From Variovorax davisae (lineage in GTDB: Bacteria; Pseudomonadota; Gammaproteobacteria; Burkholderiales; Burkholderiaceae_C): a DNA stretch of 64,000 nucleotides. The stretch lies in contig NZ_JASZYS010000010.1 of the NCBI RefSeq assembly GCF_030316845.1, forward strand, positions 124,001 through 188,000. Reading direction: 5' to 3'. The translations under genes were made by a program, and so were the position numbers. Positions 33,352-43,868 of the stretch are shown piece after piece. Positions within the stretch are counted from its first letter, which is position 1. Each line of letters starts with the position of its first letter. The notes under the pieces were generated by a model. The model searched no databases. It saw only the letters and a list, made by a program, of their open reading frames with translations, and was not told the origin of the DNA.

Positions 33352-34496
33352 GTCTGCTGCTGTCGGGCGACATCGACAAGCCCATCCTGGATGCCGACAC
33401 CATCGTCGTCAACGACGGGCTGATCGTCGCCGTCGGCAAGGAGAAGGACTGCGACCTCGAAGGCGCGAAGACCGTCATCGACTGCAGGAGGACCTGTGTC
33501 GCGCCGGGCCTGATCGACAGCCACGTGCATCCGGTGTTCGGCGACTGGACCCCGCGCCAGGGCCAGATCGGCTGGATCGACTCGACCATGAACGGCGGCG
33601 TCACCACCATGATCTCGGCCGGCGAAGTGCACCTGCCGGGCCGGCCCAAGGACATCGTCGGGCTGAAGGCACTGGCCATCACCGCGCAGCGCGCCTTCGA
33701 CAACTTCCGCCCCGGCGGCGTGAAGGTGCTGGCCGGCGCGCCGGTGATCGAGAAGGGCATGGTCGAGAGCGACTTCAAGGAACTGGCCGAGGCCGGCGTG
33801 GGCCTGCTGGGCGAAGTGGGCCTGGGCTCGGTCAAGGCCGGCTACGAGGCCAAGGAGATGGTGGCCTGGGCCCGCAAGTACGGCATCCAGAGCACCATCC
33901 ACACGGGCGGTCCGTCCATTCCCGGCTCGGGCCTGATCGACAAGGACGTGGTGCTGGAGGCCGACGCCGACATCATCGGCCACATCAACGGCGGCCACAC
34001 CTCGCTGCCGGAGGCGCATGTGTGCGAACTGTGCGAGAAGTCGTCGCGGGCGATCGAGATCGTGCACAACGGCAACGAGCGCGTCGCCATCGCGGCGGCC
34101 AAGGCGGCGCTCGACCTCAAGTGCCCGCACCGCGTGATCCTCGGCACCGACGGGCCGGCCGGCTCGGGCGTGCAGCCGCTGGGCATCCTGCGCATGGTGG
34201 CGATGCTGTCCTCCATCGCGAACATCCCGGCCGAGCTGGTGTTCTGCTTCGCGACCGGCAACACGGCGCGCATCCGCAAGCTCAACTGCGGACTGGTCGA
34301 AGTCGGCTGCGATGCCGACTTCGTCTTCATGGACCGGGCCCAGCACTCGCCCGCGCCCGGCTTGCTCGAGAGCGTGCAGCTGGGCGACATCCCGGGCGTC
34401 GGGATGGTCATGATCGACGGCATCGTGCGCTGCGGGCGCAGCCGCAACACGCCGCCGGCGACGGAGATTCCGGTGGTGGTGTCAGGCGGGCATTGA
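33297..34496 (+). CDS. Enamidase-like cyclic amidohydrolase
   Basis: 399 aa amidohydrolase-superfamily enzyme resembling enamidase of Eubacterium barkeri, which opens 1,4,5,6-tetrahydro-6-oxonicotinate to 2-formylglutarate and ammonia using Fe/Zn. Metal-binding His76 and His78 occur in GLIDSHVHPVFGD; later motifs are IHTGGPSIPGSG, IIGHINGGHTSLPEAH and the metal-ligand Asp in ILGTDGPAGSGV. ATG 33297 is preceded by CGAGGTCAAG and lies inside the 3' end of the TetR gene. The adjacent 6-hydroxynicotinate reductase, which makes its substrate, strongly supports this name over a generic dihydropyrimidinase. Confidence 0.88.
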   Translation: MAEVATGAKSGKVVIRNIGLLLSGDIDKPILDADTIVVNDGLIVAVGKEKDCDLEGAKTVIDCRRTCVAPGLIDSHVHPVFGDWTPRQGQIGWIDSTMNGGVTTMISAGEVHLPGRPKDIVGLKALAITAQRAFDNFRPGGVKVLAGAPVIEKGMVESDFKELAEAGVGLLGEVGLGSVKAGYEAKEMVAWARKYGIQSTIHTGGPSIPGSGLIDKDVVLEADADIIGHINGGHTSLPEAHVCELCEKSSRAIEIVHNGNERVAIAAAKAALDLKCPHRVILGTDGPAGSGVQPLGILRMVAMLSSIANIPAELVFCFATGNTARIRKLNCGLVEVGCDADFVFMDRAQHSPAPGLLESVQLGDIPGVGMVMIDGIVRCGRSRNTPPATEIPVVVSGGH

Positions 34497-34512
34497 GGCA
34501 GCGACAGAATCA

Positions 34513-34535
34513 ATGTATGGACGTTGTCCATACAT
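34513..34535. promoter_or_regulatory. Perfect dyad in the tacA-tacT promoter (candidate autoregulatory operator)
   Basis: The 10-bp arms ATGTATGGAC and GTCCATACAT surround GTT, ending 17 bp before the antitoxin ATG. Ribbon-helix-helix antitoxins of this class repress their own promoter, so this is the expected operator. Confidence 0.75.
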
Positions 34536-34552
34536 TTCCCTAAGATGACTAC

Positions 34553-34825
34553 ATGTCCACCTCTGCCACCCACACCATCAGTCTGCGCACGCCGCCCGCG
34601 CAGCGGGAACTGATCGACCGCGCCGCGCGTCTGGCGGGAAAGAGCCGCACGGACTTCATGCTGGAGGCTGCCAGCGAAAAAGCGCAACAGGTCCTCCTGG
34701 ACCAGACGCATTTCGAGGTGCCGCCGGAGAAATACGAAGCCTTCGAAGCCCTGATGTCGGCGCCGCTGTCGAACAATGGCGCCATTCAGCGCTTGCTGGC
34801 AACGCGCGCGCCTTGGGACAAGTGA
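34553..34825 (+). CDS. DUF1778 (TacA-like) ribbon-helix-helix antitoxin
   Basis: 90 aa, normal for DUF1778 antitoxins. The N-terminal ribbon-helix-helix is visible as HTISLRTPPAQRELIDRAAR followed by LAGKSRTDFMLEAASE; the C-terminal half (FEVPPEKYEAFEALMSAP) is the toxin-wrapping tail. It begins just after a perfect dyad and is followed by the acetyltransferase gene with a GTGA overlap. It neutralises the GNAT toxin and, with it, represses the promoter. Confidence 0.93.
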   Translation: MSTSATHTISLRTPPAQRELIDRAARLAGKSRTDFMLEAASEKAQQVLLDQTHFEVPPEKYEAFEALMSAPLSNNGAIQRLLATRAPWDK

Positions 34826-35310
34826 ACCCCGGCGCGTTGGGCGCACCCACGCCCCTGACCGCAGCGCACGAGACATCGCAATTCGTCTGCAGACATCCCG
34901 CTCTGTCCAGTTGGCTCGCAAGGCGCGCTCTCGCCAACGCCGTCGGCGGGGCATCGAGGACCTACGTGGTCTGCGCACCGGATCAACGCGTCGTGGGCTT
35001 CTATGCGCTGGCGGCCGGGTCCGTCGAACTCCAGGCCTCACCCAGCAAGCTGCGTCGGAACATGCCCGATCCTTTGCCGGTGATCGTGCTCGGACGGTTG
35101 GCTGTGCATACCGACTGGGCCGGTCGAGGGCTGGGCACGGCGCTGCTCAAGGATGCGGTGATGCGTTCAGTGCAAGCGGCTGAACTCATTGGCGTGCGTG
35201 CCATGCTCTGTCACGCCATCGACGACAAGGCCAAGGCCTTCTACTTGAAGCACGGATTCGCAGAGAGCCCGACCGACCCGCTGACAGTCATCCTCGGATT
35301 GAGACCCTGA
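34822..35310 (+). CDS. GNAT acetyltransferase toxin (TacT-like)
   Basis: 162 aa GNAT enzyme; TacT-type toxins acetylate the amino group of charged tRNAs and stop translation. The acetyl-CoA motif A is visible as VLGRLAVHTDWAGRGLGTALLKDA (with GRGLG), preceded by VVGFYALAAGSV and followed by AKAFYLKHGFAES, where the Tyr is the usual catalytic residue. The start is a GTG at 34822 overlapping the antitoxin stop; a TTG at 34813 is an alternative. Convergent with gtrA, with a dyad at the junction. Confidence 0.92.
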   Translation: MNPGALGAPTPLTAAHETSQFVCRHPALSSWLARRALANAVGGASRTYVVCAPDQRVVGFYALAAGSVELQASPSKLRRNMPDPLPVIVLGRLAVHTDWAGRGLGTALLKDAVMRSVQAAELIGVRAMLCHAIDDKAKAFYLKHGFAESPTDPLTVILGLRP

Positions 35311-35332
35311 GCCGGATTCGGCCATGTCTCAA
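35299..35332. terminator. Dyad at the convergent tacT/gtrA junction
   Basis: The outer arms TTGAGAC and GTCTCAA (7 bp) enclose an inner GCCG-GATT-CGGC stem. The structure overlaps the last bases of both convergent genes and could end transcription from either side. There is no long U-tract, so strength is uncertain. Confidence 0.45.
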
Positions 35333-35730
35333 CCCGCCTTGGTCGCGCCCTTGAACACCAGAAATCGCGCCGTCACGAAATTGACGGCCAACCCAGCGCA
35401 GCTGCCGAGCGCCACGCCGAGCGCCGGGGCCAGCGGCCCGCCCAGCCAGTGCAAGGTCAGCACGTACGCCCCGTAGTTGACCAGCGCACCCGCCATCATC
35501 GTCAGCAGGTAGCGCAGGTACTCGCCCGCGATCGACGCGCCCGAGTGCCTGCCGGCGAAGGTGAAGCGCCGGTTCAGCGCCCAGGTGACGGTGGCGGCGG
35601 CGAGGAAGGACAGCCCGCGCCCGCCATACCAGCCGAGCGCCGGCGCCACCACGTAGAGCACGCCGAGGTCGACGACGAAGCCGATCGTGCCGACGACCGC
35701 GAACGACAGGAACTCCCGCCCGAGCCTCAT
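35329..35730 (-). CDS. GtrA-family membrane protein
   Basis: 133 aa with four hydrophobic helices, the usual GtrA form (FLSFAVVGTIGFVVDLGVLYVV near the start; FLVFKGATKAG at the end). GtrA proteins are thought to help move lipid-linked sugars across the inner membrane. Its ATG overlaps the glycosyltransferase stop by four bases (ATGA), so it is the last gene of a three-gene unit making or decorating a surface glycan. Confidence 0.88.
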   Translation of the reverse strand: MRLGREFLSFAVVGTIGFVVDLGVLYVVAPALGWYGGRGLSFLAAATVTWALNRRFTFAGRHSGASIAGEYLRYLLTMMAGALVNYGAYVLTLHWLGGPLAPALGVALGSCAGLAVNFVTARFLVFKGATKAG

Positions 35731-36692
35731 GGCCGGCCGGCGGCGGACCGGACGCCGGGGATCCCCAGGTAGCACAGCCGCTTGGCCTCGCGCCGGCCGA
35801 TGGTCACGGTGTGCAGCACCACGCCGCAGACGAAGGCCAGCATCGCCATCAGCATCATCCCGGTGACCAGCACCGCGGTCGGCTGCCGCGGCACCAGGCC
35901 CGTGTTGAGGTAGGTGGAGACCAGCGGCTCCGCGAGGATCAGAGACAGCAGCACCAGCAGGCCCGCGGCGCCGGAGAAGAATTGCAGCGGCCGCTCGCTC
36001 ACGAACAGCTTGCAGATCGTCTTGAGGATGCGCCAGCCGTCGCGGTAGGTCGACAGCTTGCTCTCGGAGCCTTCGGGCCGCGAGCGGTAGGGCACCGGGA
36101 TTTCGGCGTAGGGCATGCGCAGTTCGAGGGCGTGGACGGTCAGCTCGGTCTCGATCTCGAAGCCCCTGGACAGCGCCGGGAAGGACTTCGCGTAGCGCCT
36201 GGAAAAGACCCGATAGCCCGACAGCATGTCGGTCATCCGACCGTCGAAGAGGCTCGCCACCGCGCCGGTCAGCAAGGCGTTGCCGAAGCGGTGGCCACGC
36301 CGGTAGGTCTGCATGTCGGCGCCGTCGTCGACCCGCGAGCCGACCACCATGTCGAGGTTGCCTTCGACCATCAGCGCGATCAGCCGGCGCACCTGGCCGA
36401 CGTCGTAGGTGGCGTCGCCGTCGACCATCACGTAGATGTCGGCCTCGACGTCCGCGAACATCCGCCGCGCCACATTGCCCTTGCCGCGCAGCGGCACGTG
36501 CGTCACGTTCGCGCCGGCGGCCCGGGCCACGGCCGCGGTGTCGTCGGTCGAGTTGTTGTCGAAGACATGGATCTCGGCCTCGGGCAGGGCAGCCTGGAAC
36601 TCCGCCACCACCTGCGCGATGGCCAGCGCCTCGTTGAAGCACGGGATCACGGCGGCGATGCGCAGCGGGCGCGGGTCGGAAGGTTCAGTCAT
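35727..36692 (-). CDS. GT2-family glycosyltransferase (polyprenyl-phosphate sugar synthase type)
   Basis: 321 aa. The GT-A fold begins IAAVIPCFNEALAIAQVVAEF, with the metal-binding region YVMVDGDATYD near residue 95 and a C-terminal pair of membrane helices (LLVLLSLILAEPLVSTYL and TGMMLMAMLAFVCGVVLH). ATG 36692 is chosen; it overlaps the end of the upstream 588-aa gene by 8 bp. With GtrA it fits a GtrB/dolichyl-phosphate-mannose-synthase-like enzyme making a lipid-linked sugar donor. The sugar is unknown. Confidence 0.9.
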   Translation of the reverse strand: MTEPSDPRPLRIAAVIPCFNEALAIAQVVAEFQAALPEAEIHVFDNNSTDDTAAVARAAGANVTHVPLRGKGNVARRMFADVEADIYVMVDGDATYDVGQVRRLIALMVEGNLDMVVGSRVDDGADMQTYRRGHRFGNALLTGAVASLFDGRMTDMLSGYRVFSRRYAKSFPALSRGFEIETELTVHALELRMPYAEIPVPYRSRPEGSESKLSTYRDGWRILKTICKLFVSERPLQFFSGAAGLLVLLSLILAEPLVSTYLNTGLVPRQPTAVLVTGMMLMAMLAFVCGVVLHTVTIGRREAKRLCYLGIPGVRSAAGRP

Positions 36693-38451
36693 TCTTGGCA
36701 GGCAGGATGCGGTAGGCCCTGGCACCGGCTTTGTCGTACATCAAGGCGAAATGGTCAAGGAAGCCGGGCTGGGCGGCGAGCATCGGGGCGGCGCTGGCGC
36801 CGACCGCGATGGCCTCGAAGCCCAGGCCGCGCAGCTTGCGCGCGAATTCGGCCGGCGGCAGCACGATGAAGTCGGCATAGCGCCAGGGCCCGATCGCATC
36901 ACCCCAGACCGGCGCCGGCCCATAGTAGGTGGCTTCGCTGAGCGCGACCTGGTAGACCCGCCCGGTCGCGTGTTGGCGCAGGTAGTTCATGACCTCGTAG
37001 CCGGGCACGTGGGCGTCGAGGAAGGCAGTGCGCTCGGCCGGCGTGGTCGCGATCGCCGCCACGCTGCGCCGCGTCATGTAGAACGAGCCGCCGACGCCCA
37101 CCGCCAGCAGCAGCACGCCGAGCCAGCGGCCGGCGCGGTCGAGCAGGCCGCGGGCGTTCCAGGCGGGCAGCGCGCGCCGCAGCGCGTCGGCCAGGCGGGC
37201 CAGCAGCGCCTGCCAGCCGACCACCGACACCAGCGCGATCAGCGGCACCGAGGCCGCCAGGTAGCGCGGATAGCGCGAGGTCAAGGCCCAGACACCCAGC
37301 GAGTAGAGGCTGAACACGGCCGCCGCGCGCACCGCCGGCGACCGCTTCCATGCCAGCGCCAGCGGCGCGAACAGCACGCCCCACAGGAAGCCGTTCGGCC
37401 ACGCGGCATGGGCGCGCACGTCGTCGAACTGGTTCTTGTAATCGGCCGCGTTCCAGTTGGTGAAGCCGAACAGGCGCGCGCCGATCGGATTGAACGGGTC
37501 GCCCGTCAGTACCGCGTTGCGCGCATACCAGTAGATGCAGGGGACCAGGAAGCACACCAGCGCCAGGCCCCAGACCCGGAGCCGGCGCTCGCGCCGGACC
37601 ACGAACACGGCCACCAGCGGCAGCACGGTGAGGGCCTGGTACTTGGAGCCCGCTGCGACGCCGAGGAAGAAGGCCGCCAGCGCCAGCCAGCGCGGCCCGC
37701 GCGCCGGATCGTCGGACTCGCGCCACCACCACAGGGCGGTGCAGGCGGCCAGCACGAAGAGGGCGACGCTGATGTCGATCAGCGCGCTTTCGTAGTCGCC
37801 GATGCCGAGCCAGATCGCGGCCGCGGCCAGTCCGGTCAGCCGGCTCGCATGCTGCACGCCCAGCCGGTAGACCATCGCCACCGACAGCCAGCCCGCCAGG
37901 GCGCTCAGCAGGTGCGGCAGGACATCGTCGCCGACCGCCAGCGCGCCGGCATGGATCAGGTTGTAGTTGTACGGAAACCAGGGATAGCGCAGCCACTCGT
38001 GGACGCCGAGCCGCCCGCTCTGCGCCACTTCGCGCGCATAGGGCAGGTGGTACATCAGTTCGTCGAAGGCCGCCGGCGGCGCCAGCGGCTCGACCAGGGC
38101 CGGCAGCGCGGTCAGTACCAGGGCCACGAGCGCCAGTTTCTCGACGAAGCCGAAGGGCTCGGACGGCCCGCGCGGGCCGCGCTCGCGCCGCCAGGCCGGC
38201 CATTGCAGCACGGCCGCCAGCAGGCCGAGCGCCACCGTGCCGAGGACGGCGCCGCGGCCGAACAGCCCGGCGATGGCGATGGCCTGGAAGACGCAGACAC
38301 AGAGCCCGAGCCCGGCCGCGGCCGTCATCGCGGCTTCGAGCGCGGCGTCGCGCCGCCCGGGCGCGCCGATGCGCGCCAGCAGCGCGCGCCCGAGCCCCCA
38401 GCAGGCCACCGCGAAGACCGCCATCGCCGCATAGTGGGCGGCCCCGAACAT
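36685..38451 (-). CDS. Polytopic membrane protein, probable ArnT/GT39-like glycosyltransferase
   Basis: 588 aa with at least ten hydrophobic segments. The acidic motif after the first helices (FDELMYHLPYAREVAQSG, near residue 130) and the loop LRYPWFPYNYNLIH are typical of GT-C lipid-sugar-dependent transferases. A soluble C-terminal part (residues about 490-588) resembles the periplasmic tail of such enzymes. First gene of the unit with the GT2 enzyme and GtrA, which would supply its lipid-linked donor; the acceptor is unknown. Family assignment is from topology and motif, not a clear signature. Confidence 0.72.
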   Translation of the reverse strand: MFGAAHYAAMAVFAVACWGLGRALLARIGAPGRRDAALEAAMTAAAGLGLCVCVFQAIAIAGLFGRGAVLGTVALGLLAAVLQWPAWRRERGPRGPSEPFGFVEKLALVALVLTALPALVEPLAPPAAFDELMYHLPYAREVAQSGRLGVHEWLRYPWFPYNYNLIHAGALAVGDDVLPHLLSALAGWLSVAMVYRLGVQHASRLTGLAAAAIWLGIGDYESALIDISVALFVLAACTALWWWRESDDPARGPRWLALAAFFLGVAAGSKYQALTVLPLVAVFVVRRERRLRVWGLALVCFLVPCIYWYARNAVLTGDPFNPIGARLFGFTNWNAADYKNQFDDVRAHAAWPNGFLWGVLFAPLALAWKRSPAVRAAAVFSLYSLGVWALTSRYPRYLAASVPLIALVSVVGWQALLARLADALRRALPAWNARGLLDRAGRWLGVLLLAVGVGGSFYMTRRSVAAIATTPAERTAFLDAHVPGYEVMNYLRQHATGRVYQVALSEATYYGPAPVWGDAIGPWRYADFIVLPPAEFARKLRGLGFEAIAVGASAAPMLAAQPGFLDHFALMYDKAGARAYRILPAKND

Positions 38452-38506
38452 CAGCTTTTGAATAGGAACTCCCGCTCGCCGGTCGTTCTCGCGACGGCTT
38501 GGCGCA

Positions 38507-41260
<2,754 letters not shown>

Positions 41261-41288
41261 GGGCTCACCTGCAGGACGTTGGGGTCAG

Positions 41289-41377
41289 GCGAGCGTCGTT
41301 GCACTCCAGGGACTGGAAGCCCAAGCCTGACGCGGCCGTCCGGGCTGACGGCGGCGCTGCAACGCTCCTTGGGAGCC
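41289..41377 (-). promoter_or_regulatory. S-adenosylhomocysteine (SAH) riboswitch in the metH leader
   Basis: Read on the minus strand, the leader has CCCAAGGAGCGTTGCA, then a variable hairpin (GCCGTC/GACGGC), then GTCAGGCTTGGG closing the first helix, and downstream AACGACGCTC, whose CGCTC can pair with GAGCG to form the pseudoknot. This is the SAH riboswitch order (AGGAGCGYUGCA, CAGGCUYG, then CGCUC). The element starts close behind the gap before the PACE gene and ends about 28 nt before the metH ATG. SAH binding turns expression on, linking methyl-cycle state to methionine regeneration. Confidence 0.88.
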
Positions 41378-41384
41378 GGGGATT

Positions 41385-41822
41385 TTACGCCGGCTGGGCG
41401 GCGCCGGCGGCCGATGCCGGCAAGCCGAAGATGGCGTCGAAGGCCCAGTTGAAGACGAAGGTGTAGACCAGGAAGAAAACCACCAGCCCGAGGTCCATCA
41501 CCAGCGCCTCCCAGAGGCTGACGTCCAGCCACCAGGCGAACATCGGCACCAGGAAGGCCACCAGGCCGCCCTCGAAGCCGATGGCGTGGGCGATCCGGCG
41601 GCGCACGCTGCGCCCGCGCACCGCCTGGCCGGACTCCCAGCGCTCGAACAAGGCATTGAACGTCAGGTTCCAGAGCACGGCGATGACCGACGCGATTACC
41701 GCCAGCACGCCCGAATGGCCCAGGCCCTGGCCCGACATCAGCGCCAGGCCCGCGCTGGCCGCCACGATGGCGATGCCCTCGTAGAGGCTGATGTAGACGA
41801 CGCGGCGCTTGAGCCCTTGCAT
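41385..41822 (-). CDS. PACE-family multidrug (biocide) efflux transporter
   Basis: 145 aa with four hydrophobic helices and the tandem bacterial transmembrane-pair layout of PACE transporters (AceI-like). Typical are RRVVYISLYEGIAIVAAS near the start, LWNLTFNALFERWE at about residue 60, RRIAHAIGFEGGLVAFLVP (with the conserved acidic Glu) and TFVFNWAFDAIFGLP at the end. These proteins export chlorhexidine and short diamines by proton exchange. It is divergently transcribed from a LysR gene, the usual regulatory pairing for this family. Confidence 0.88.
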   Translation of the reverse strand: MQGLKRRVVYISLYEGIAIVAASAGLALMSGQGLGHSGVLAVIASVIAVLWNLTFNALFERWESGQAVRGRSVRRRIAHAIGFEGGLVAFLVPMFAWWLDVSLWEALVMDLGLVVFFLVYTFVFNWAFDAIFGLPASAAGAAQPA

Positions 41823-41924
41823 GAAATCGATCCTTTGTTGGTTGGCGTTGAAGAGGACTTTATGTTTGTTCGTCTGATATATAAAGTCATCTTCTTTCAG
41901 ATATATTGATAGATTGGGGTGACC
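41823..41924. promoter_or_regulatory. Divergent AT-rich promoter between PACE gene and its LysR regulator
   Basis: The gap is markedly AT-rich in a GC-rich window and holds two near-identical direct repeats (TCTGATATAT and TCAGATATAT, about 20 bp apart) with an AAAG/CTTT dyad between them. This is plausible as a LysR binding region controlling both genes. Confidence 0.55.
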
Positions 41925-42812
41925 ATGGGTTTTTCCAGCGACAACGTGGCGGTGTTTCTCGCGGTGGTCGACCATGGCTCCTTCTCGGCGGCCGCCCGGG
42001 CGCTGGGCCGGGTGCCCTCGGCGGTCAGCATGGCGATCGCCAGCCTCGAAGCCGAACTCGACCTCAGCCTGTTCGACCGCAGCGGCCGCGAGCCGCAGCC
42101 GACCGCATCGGCCCGATCGCTGGAGCCGCAGGCGCGCCTGCTGGCGGCGCAGCTCAAGCAGCTTCAGGTGCAGGCGCTGGCGCTGACGCAGGGGCTGGAG
42201 AACCGGCTCACGCTGGCCATCGCGCCCGAGCTGCTGGCCGCGCCCTGGAGCGGACCGCTGGCCGCCCTGGCGGCCGAATACCCGCTGCTGGAAGTCGAGG
42301 TGCTGGCCGCGCCGCAGGCCGATGCGCTGGCCCTCCTGCACAGCGGCCGGGCCCAGCTGGCCCTGGTGTTCGAGCGCCCCAGCCTCGACGGCCGGGAGGG
42401 TTTCCAGGAGGTGGCCAGCGACACCATGGTGGCCGTGATGGCGCCCGACCATCCGGTGCTGGCCGCGGCCGGCGGCCGGCTGCGCGAAGAGCACCTGACG
42501 ACCACGCGGCAGATCGTGGTCGCCGGCCGCGACCTCGCCACCAGCGACCCGCGCTTCGTCTTCGCGCGCCATGTCTGGCGCACCGACAACGCGCTGGCCG
42601 CGCTGAGCCTGATCACCGCCGGCCTGGGCTGGGGCTGGCTGCCGCGCAATTTCGCGCGGCCGCACGTGGCGGCAGGCGCACTGGTCGAGATTCCGTTCGA
42701 GAACCTGTCGAACGGGCTCGACCTGTGGGTCGACGTGGTGTGGTCGCGCGAGCGGCCGCTAGGCCTGGGGGCGCAGCGCTTCGTGGCGCTGATCGCCCGC
42801 AAGAAGGACTGA
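41925..42812 (+). CDS. LysR-family regulator, probably of the PACE efflux gene
   Basis: 295 aa. The HTH at the N-terminus is clear (VAVFLAVVDHGSFSAAARAL, then VPSAVSMAIASLEAELDLSLF), followed by an effector domain (LTLAIAPELLAAPWSGPLAAL onward). ATG 41925 follows TTGGGGTG; a GTG two codons earlier is possible. It lies head to head with the PACE gene over a short AT-rich promoter, as in AceR/AceI systems. It may sense a biocide or polyamine; no ligand can be read. Confidence 0.9.
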   Translation: MGFSSDNVAVFLAVVDHGSFSAAARALGRVPSAVSMAIASLEAELDLSLFDRSGREPQPTASARSLEPQARLLAAQLKQLQVQALALTQGLENRLTLAIAPELLAAPWSGPLAALAAEYPLLEVEVLAAPQADALALLHSGRAQLALVFERPSLDGREGFQEVASDTMVAVMAPDHPVLAAAGGRLREEHLTTTRQIVVAGRDLATSDPRFVFARHVWRTDNALAALSLITAGLGWGWLPRNFARPHVAAGALVEIPFENLSNGLDLWVDVVWSRERPLGLGAQRFVALIARKKD

Positions 42813-42825
42813 GGCCGGCAGTCAG

Positions 42826-43710
42826 CTAGCCACCGCGGCCGCCGCCTCCACCGCCGTGACCGCCGCCGTGACCGCCACCTCCACCTCCGTGCCCCCCGCC
42901 CTGGCCGCCACCGTGGCCGCCGCCATTGCCGCCCCCATGGCCACCTCCGCGACCACCCCCATGGCCGCCGCCGTTGCCGCCCCCATCGCCGCGTCCGCCG
43001 CGATGGCCGCCGTCACCGTATCCACCCCCCGGCGGCCTGCCGCCGGTCTGGAAGCCCGGCCCGGGCGGACGTGCATCGGGCGGACGTGGACCGCCGCCAT
43101 GCGGCGGCCGCACGCCCTGGGACGGCGGAGGCCGGAAGCCGGGAGCCGGCGGCGGCCGGAACCCAGGCGATGGCGGCGGACCGAAGCCAGGCGACGACGG
43201 CGGCCGGAAGCCCGGCGGATGCGGCGCATAGCCCGGCCAAGGATTGGGACGCCAGCCCGGCACCGGCGGCGGCGGTGGGCGCCAGCCGGGCGCCGGCGGC
43301 GGCGGCGGCCGGCCGCCCCACCAGCGCGGCTGGTTGTACCAGGGGCGGTCGCGGTAGTAGTTGGACCAGTAGCTGCCGATGGCGAAGGTCACGAGCGGCA
43401 CGCCGATGACCGCGCCATAGGTCGCCAGCGGGACGCGCTGCTCCTGGTAGGCGTATTCGAGGCTGGCCGCATAGGACCAGCCGCGCAGGCCGTCCGGCAG
43501 CACCACGTCGCACCAGCCGTAGCCGGCGGTGCAGCCCATCACCTGCAGCGACTGACCGGGCCCGAGCGTGGCCACCAGCGGGTAGGTATCGCCGGGACCG
43601 GCGCGCAGGTTGACCGGCCCGCGGGTGAATGCCTGCTGGGCCGACACGGCCAGCGGCACCGCCAGCGCGATGGTGGCCAGGCCGAACCATCGCATTGCCT
43701 TGTTGTTCAT
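42826..43710 (-). CDS. Secreted SH3b-domain protein with Pro-rich and Gly/His-rich tail
   Basis: 294 aa. The signal peptide (residues 1-25, ending VSAQQ) is followed by a bacterial SH3 domain (VNLRAGPGDTYPLVATLGPG, then GWCDVVLPDGLRGWSY), a short hydrophobic segment (YGAVIGVPLVTFAIGSYW), repeated PGxRPPP units at about residues 140-220, and a tail of GGGHGGG repeats. The tail could bind metals or simply be low-complexity. The N-terminal half is common in betaproteobacteria; the function is unknown but cell-wall or envelope association is likely. It is convergent with the LysR gene. Confidence 0.82.
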   Translation of the reverse strand: MNNKAMRWFGLATIALAVPLAVSAQQAFTRGPVNLRAGPGDTYPLVATLGPGQSLQVMGCTAGYGWCDVVLPDGLRGWSYAASLEYAYQEQRVPLATYGAVIGVPLVTFAIGSYWSNYYRDRPWYNQPRWWGGRPPPPPAPGWRPPPPPVPGWRPNPWPGYAPHPPGFRPPSSPGFGPPPSPGFRPPPAPGFRPPPSQGVRPPHGGGPRPPDARPPGPGFQTGGRPPGGGYGDGGHRGGRGDGGGNGGGHGGGRGGGHGGGNGGGHGGGQGGGHGGGGGGHGGGHGGGGGGRGG

Positions 43711-43868
43711 GAAGATTTCCTTTGCGTGTCCAGGGTAGAGAGGGCTTGCGCCCGATGTCAATCAGCCACGGCCTTCATCCAGAACGCCGCAGCGCGCGTC
43801 TCCGCGCACACGCGGAACGTCTGGAGACCTTCTTCATCCCGGCTTCACATGCGCCGGGCGCGGCGAGC

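Noticed and set aside
16802..34496. Standard aerobic NicC/NicX/NicF/NicE (maleamate) nicotinate pathway
   Set aside because: I found no flavin monooxygenase, 2,5-dihydroxypyridine dioxygenase, N-formylmaleamate deformylase or maleate isomerase in the window; the reductive enzymes are present instead.
41261..41384. Cobalamin riboswitch before metH
   Set aside because: The leader is too short (about 120 nt) and lacks a B12-box; conserved elements match the SAH riboswitch instead.
42832..43230. Repeat-rich stretch considered as a CRISPR array or tandem-repeat locus
   Set aside because: Repeats are short, uneven and follow Gly/His/Pro codons of the SH3 protein; there are no constant repeats with unique spacers.
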